A stretch of 7,798 nucleotides of DNA from an uncultured Bryobacterales bacterium (lineage in GTDB: Bacteria > Acidobacteriota > Terriglobia > Bryobacterales > Bryobacteraceae), in contig CALMAV010000218.1 in NCBI GenBank assembly GCA_937859895.1, positions 1,031 to 8,828 of the forward strand, in the 5' to 3' direction. Shown piece after piece: positions 5,921 through 7,798 of the stretch. How positions within the stretch are numbered: position 1 is the stretch's first letter; the number at the start of each line of letters is the position of its first letter. Below the pieces are notes generated by a model. That model was not told where the DNA came from. It saw nothing but the letters and a program-made list of their open reading frames with translations, and did not search any database. The position numbers were made by a program, and so were the translations under genes.

Positions 5921-6976
5921 ATGGCACTTGATATGGACAAGCTCAACGCATTTGTCGGCCGCTTCGTCGGAGACCTCGGAGCCGCGGTGCATGCAGGGAT
6001 GGTGGTCATTGGGGAGAGGCTCGGGCTCTATAAGGCACTTGCTGTTCAGCCCATGACCTCTGCCGAACTCTCGGCCAAAACAAAGACCGATGAACGCTAC
6101 GTGCGTGAATGGCTCGCCTCACAAGCTGCCGGTGGCTACGTCACTTACGATGCGGAAACAAAAAACTTCAGTCTTACTGAGGAGCAAGCCTTTGCGTTGG
6201 CTAACGAGGACAGCCCGGCTTACCTTCCTGGAGCATTCGAATTGGCTCTAGGCTCACTGGCAGCGGTTCCCCGAATCACGGAGGCATTCCGCTCGGGTGC
6301 GGGTATGGGTTGGCATGAACATGATGAGAGCGTATTTCATGGATGCGAAAGATTTTTCCGCCCTGGTTATGCCGCCAATCTCATGAGTTCCTGGATTCCC
6401 GCGCTTCAGGATGTGCAGCAGAAGCTCGAAGCAGGTGGGCGAGTTGCCGATGTGGGCTGCGGAAAGGGTGCCTCGACCATATTGATGGCAAAGGCATTCC
6501 CTAACTCTCACTTCTTTGGATTTGACTATCATGACCAATCGATTGCGGGGGCGCGTGATGCCGCGAAACGGCAAGGGGTTGCGGACCGGGTCACGTTCGA
6601 AGTTGCCAAAGCCAAGGAGTATCCGGGAAATGACTACGACCTGGTTGCGGTGTTCGACAGTTTGCACGATATGGGGGATCCGGTCGGGGCGGCCGCCCAT
6701 GTTCTCCAGTCGCTGCGAAAGGATGGCGCTTGGATGATCGTGGAACCATTTGCGAATGACGAACTGAAAGACAACCTGAACCCTGTAGGCCGGGTTTACT
6801 ATTCATTCTCAACACTGCTTTGCACGCCCTGTTCACGATCGCAGGAGGTCGCGCTATGTTTAGGTGCCCAATCTGGTGAAGCCCGGGTCCGGGAGGTAGT
6901 AGCATCTGCCGGGTTCAGTCGTTTCCGACGAGCCACGGAAACGCCATTTAATATTGTGTACGAAGCTCGGCTCTGA
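5921..6976 (+). CDS. Class I SAM-dependent methyltransferase with N-terminal winged helix (Rv2258c-like)
   Basis: The enzyme would transfer a methyl group from S-adenosylmethionine to an unidentified, probably small-molecule, substrate. Residues about 20-95 form a winged-helix/dimerisation region of the O-methyltransferase kind (AELSAKTKTDERYVREWL, then a beta wing). The Rossmann domain follows, with motif I VADVGCGKG (175-183), the ribose-binding acid in GFDYH (D202), FDSLHDMGDP (245-254) and the IVEPF strand (273-277). The C-terminal GEARVREVVASAGFSRFR (319-336) and TPFNIVYEARL end resemble the Rv2258c group from memory. At 351 residues it appears complete. The ATG is supported by AAAGGTG at 5910-5916, correctly spaced. 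It is divergent from rel and convergent with the next gene, so it is probably expressed alone. The 78 bases after its stop show no convincing terminator. The fold and cofactor are secure; the substrate is not. Confidence 0.9.
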   Translation: MALDMDKLNAFVGRFVGDLGAAVHAGMVVIGERLGLYKALAVQPMTSAELSAKTKTDERYVREWLASQAAGGYVTYDAETKNFSLTEEQAFALANEDSPAYLPGAFELALGSLAAVPRITEAFRSGAGMGWHEHDESVFHGCERFFRPGYAANLMSSWIPALQDVQQKLEAGGRVADVGCGKGASTILMAKAFPNSHFFGFDYHDQSIAGARDAAKRQGVADRVTFEVAKAKEYPGNDYDLVAVFDSLHDMGDPVGAAAHVLQSLRKDGAWMIVEPFANDELKDNLNPVGRVYYSFSTLLCTPCSRSQEVALCLGAQSGEARVREVVASAGFSRFRRATETPFNIVYEARL

Positions 6977-7054
6977 TTGATTGTTAACTAGCAGTGTCGG
7001 TATTCATCACTCCTAAAACTATCAAAGCAGGTGTACTATGTACGGTAACCCTCA

Positions 7055-7798
7055 CTACTGCAGCGATCGCAGAAGTTCATAGCGCACCGGCCACGACCCG
7101 ATGACATGCTTGTTTACAATCTGAAAGCTGCCCGCTGTCAACAGACCCGTCAGGTCAGAGGGGTTCGCCGGCTTGCCTTCGCGCCGTAGTTCCAGCCCGA
7201 GCATCCGCGTCTGTATTTCAAGCTGATTGCGAATGGTATCCGCGGCTGACAGATTTGTGCACGCCGCATCCAGCTGCAGCCGGAACGCAGCACCGGTTCC
7301 TTCCGCCGCAGGCCCTGCCGAGATCACCACCGGGTTGGCCCCTTGCAGCGACACCGCGAAAATCCGCGCCGGTAGCGGGAGATCACCCGGATTCTTAAGC
7401 AGGCTCTCTGAAAGCTGAACCCAGACTGGCTCGGGCGGCAGCTGTACGGCACGAGGATAAGCCGGCGGTACCAAATTATTCACTGCTACAGTATCGGTGC
7501 TGAACGCCAGCGCCAGTACATTCGGCTGAATCAAGTGAAATGATGCCCAGCGTCCCGGTGTTGTGGTCGGCACGCTGCACACATGGTTGGCGCAGCTCCC
7601 CCCATGGTCACCCGGATATCGCCGCAGCCGTTCCCAGTCGAACCGACCTTGCAACAGCACAAACAGCTGATTGCCATCGGAAGCGCCCGCCATACGATCC
7701 AAGTCCTTGGTGTAGTCAAAGTTCACTTGGCGCACGAAGCGCTCATAGTCTTTTTCATGCACCACGCGGCTGCCGGTCAAAATCTTGAGTAGGCCCGA
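7055..7798 (-). CDS. Unrecognised protein, C-terminal part, 5' end cut by the window edge
   Basis: The frame is open to the last base of the window; 247 residues and a TAG stop (7055-7057) are visible. The TTG at 7778-7780 is inside the gene: six more in-frame codons (SGLLKI) precede it with no stop, so it is not the true start. I recognise no domain. The product is soluble-looking, with no membrane segment, alternating short strands and helices. It contains QLFVLLQGRFDWERLRRYPG (about 48-67), a close cysteine pair in SCANHVC, a proline-rich PPAYPRAVQLPPEPVW segment and a beta-rich C-terminal half. The cysteine pair and composition would suit a secreted or periplasmic protein, but the signal-peptide region is off the window. 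Codon use looks like that of the neighbours. It may belong to a lineage-restricted acidobacterial family; function unknown. Confidence 0.8.
   Translation of the reverse strand, partial: SGLLKILTGSRVVHEKDYERFVRQVNFDYTKDLDRMAGASDGNQLFVLLQGRFDWERLRRYPGDHGGSCANHVCSVPTTTPGRWASFHLIQPNVLALAFSTDTVAVNNLVPPAYPRAVQLPPEPVWVQLSESLLKNPGDLPLPARIFAVSLQGANPVVISAGPAAEGTGAAFRLQLDAACTNLSAADTIRNQLEIQTRMLGLELRREGKPANPSDLTGLLTAGSFQIVNKHVIGSWPVRYELLRSLQ

Noticed and set aside
6977..7054. Terminator between the convergent methyltransferase and the right-edge gene
   Set aside because: Only small palindromes such as GTAC-TAT-GTAC (7033-7043) are visible, with no stable stem followed by a T-tract on either strand.

Overview
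The window looks like a chromosomal stretch of a moderately GC-rich Gram-negative bacterium. The best guess is an Acidobacteriota (Terriglobia-like) genome. This rests on remembered resemblance of the ComEC, Rel and C-terminal-edge proteins and on general codon flavour, not on a database search, so treat it as tentative.

Layout: (1) Positions 1-321 hold no intact gene. They carry a second, diverged copy of the 3' end of comEC (33-118), three GAGTCAGG repeats (125-152), a 26-bp inverted repeat able to form a long hairpin (150-228), and an 11-bp tandem repeat (225-282). (2) 322-2820, minus strand: a full-length ComEC/Rec2 DNA-uptake channel with a C-terminal metallo-beta-lactamase domain. (3) 2821-3092 has no protein gene. 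It contains a plus-strand TTGACA/CATACT promoter and, about 140 bases later, a strong intrinsic terminator, both pointing against the flanking minus-strand genes. The simplest reading is an undescribed small RNA. (4) 3093-5752, minus strand: a bifunctional (p)ppGpp synthetase/hydrolase (Rel) followed 2 bases later by a small DUF971 protein, almost certainly one operon. (5) 5753-5920 is a divergent intergenic region with a TATAAT box facing the next gene. (6) 5921-6976, plus strand: a two-domain SAM-dependent methyltransferase with an N-terminal winged helix (Rv2258c-like type). (7) 7055-7798, minus strand: the C-terminal part of an unrecognised protein running off the window edge.

The genes do not form one pathway. 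Rel sets the alarmone level, ComEC serves DNA uptake, and the methyltransferase substrate is unknown. The parts that standard annotation would miss are the candidate small RNA between comEC and the rel operon, and the repeat cluster flanked by two comEC 3' ends.
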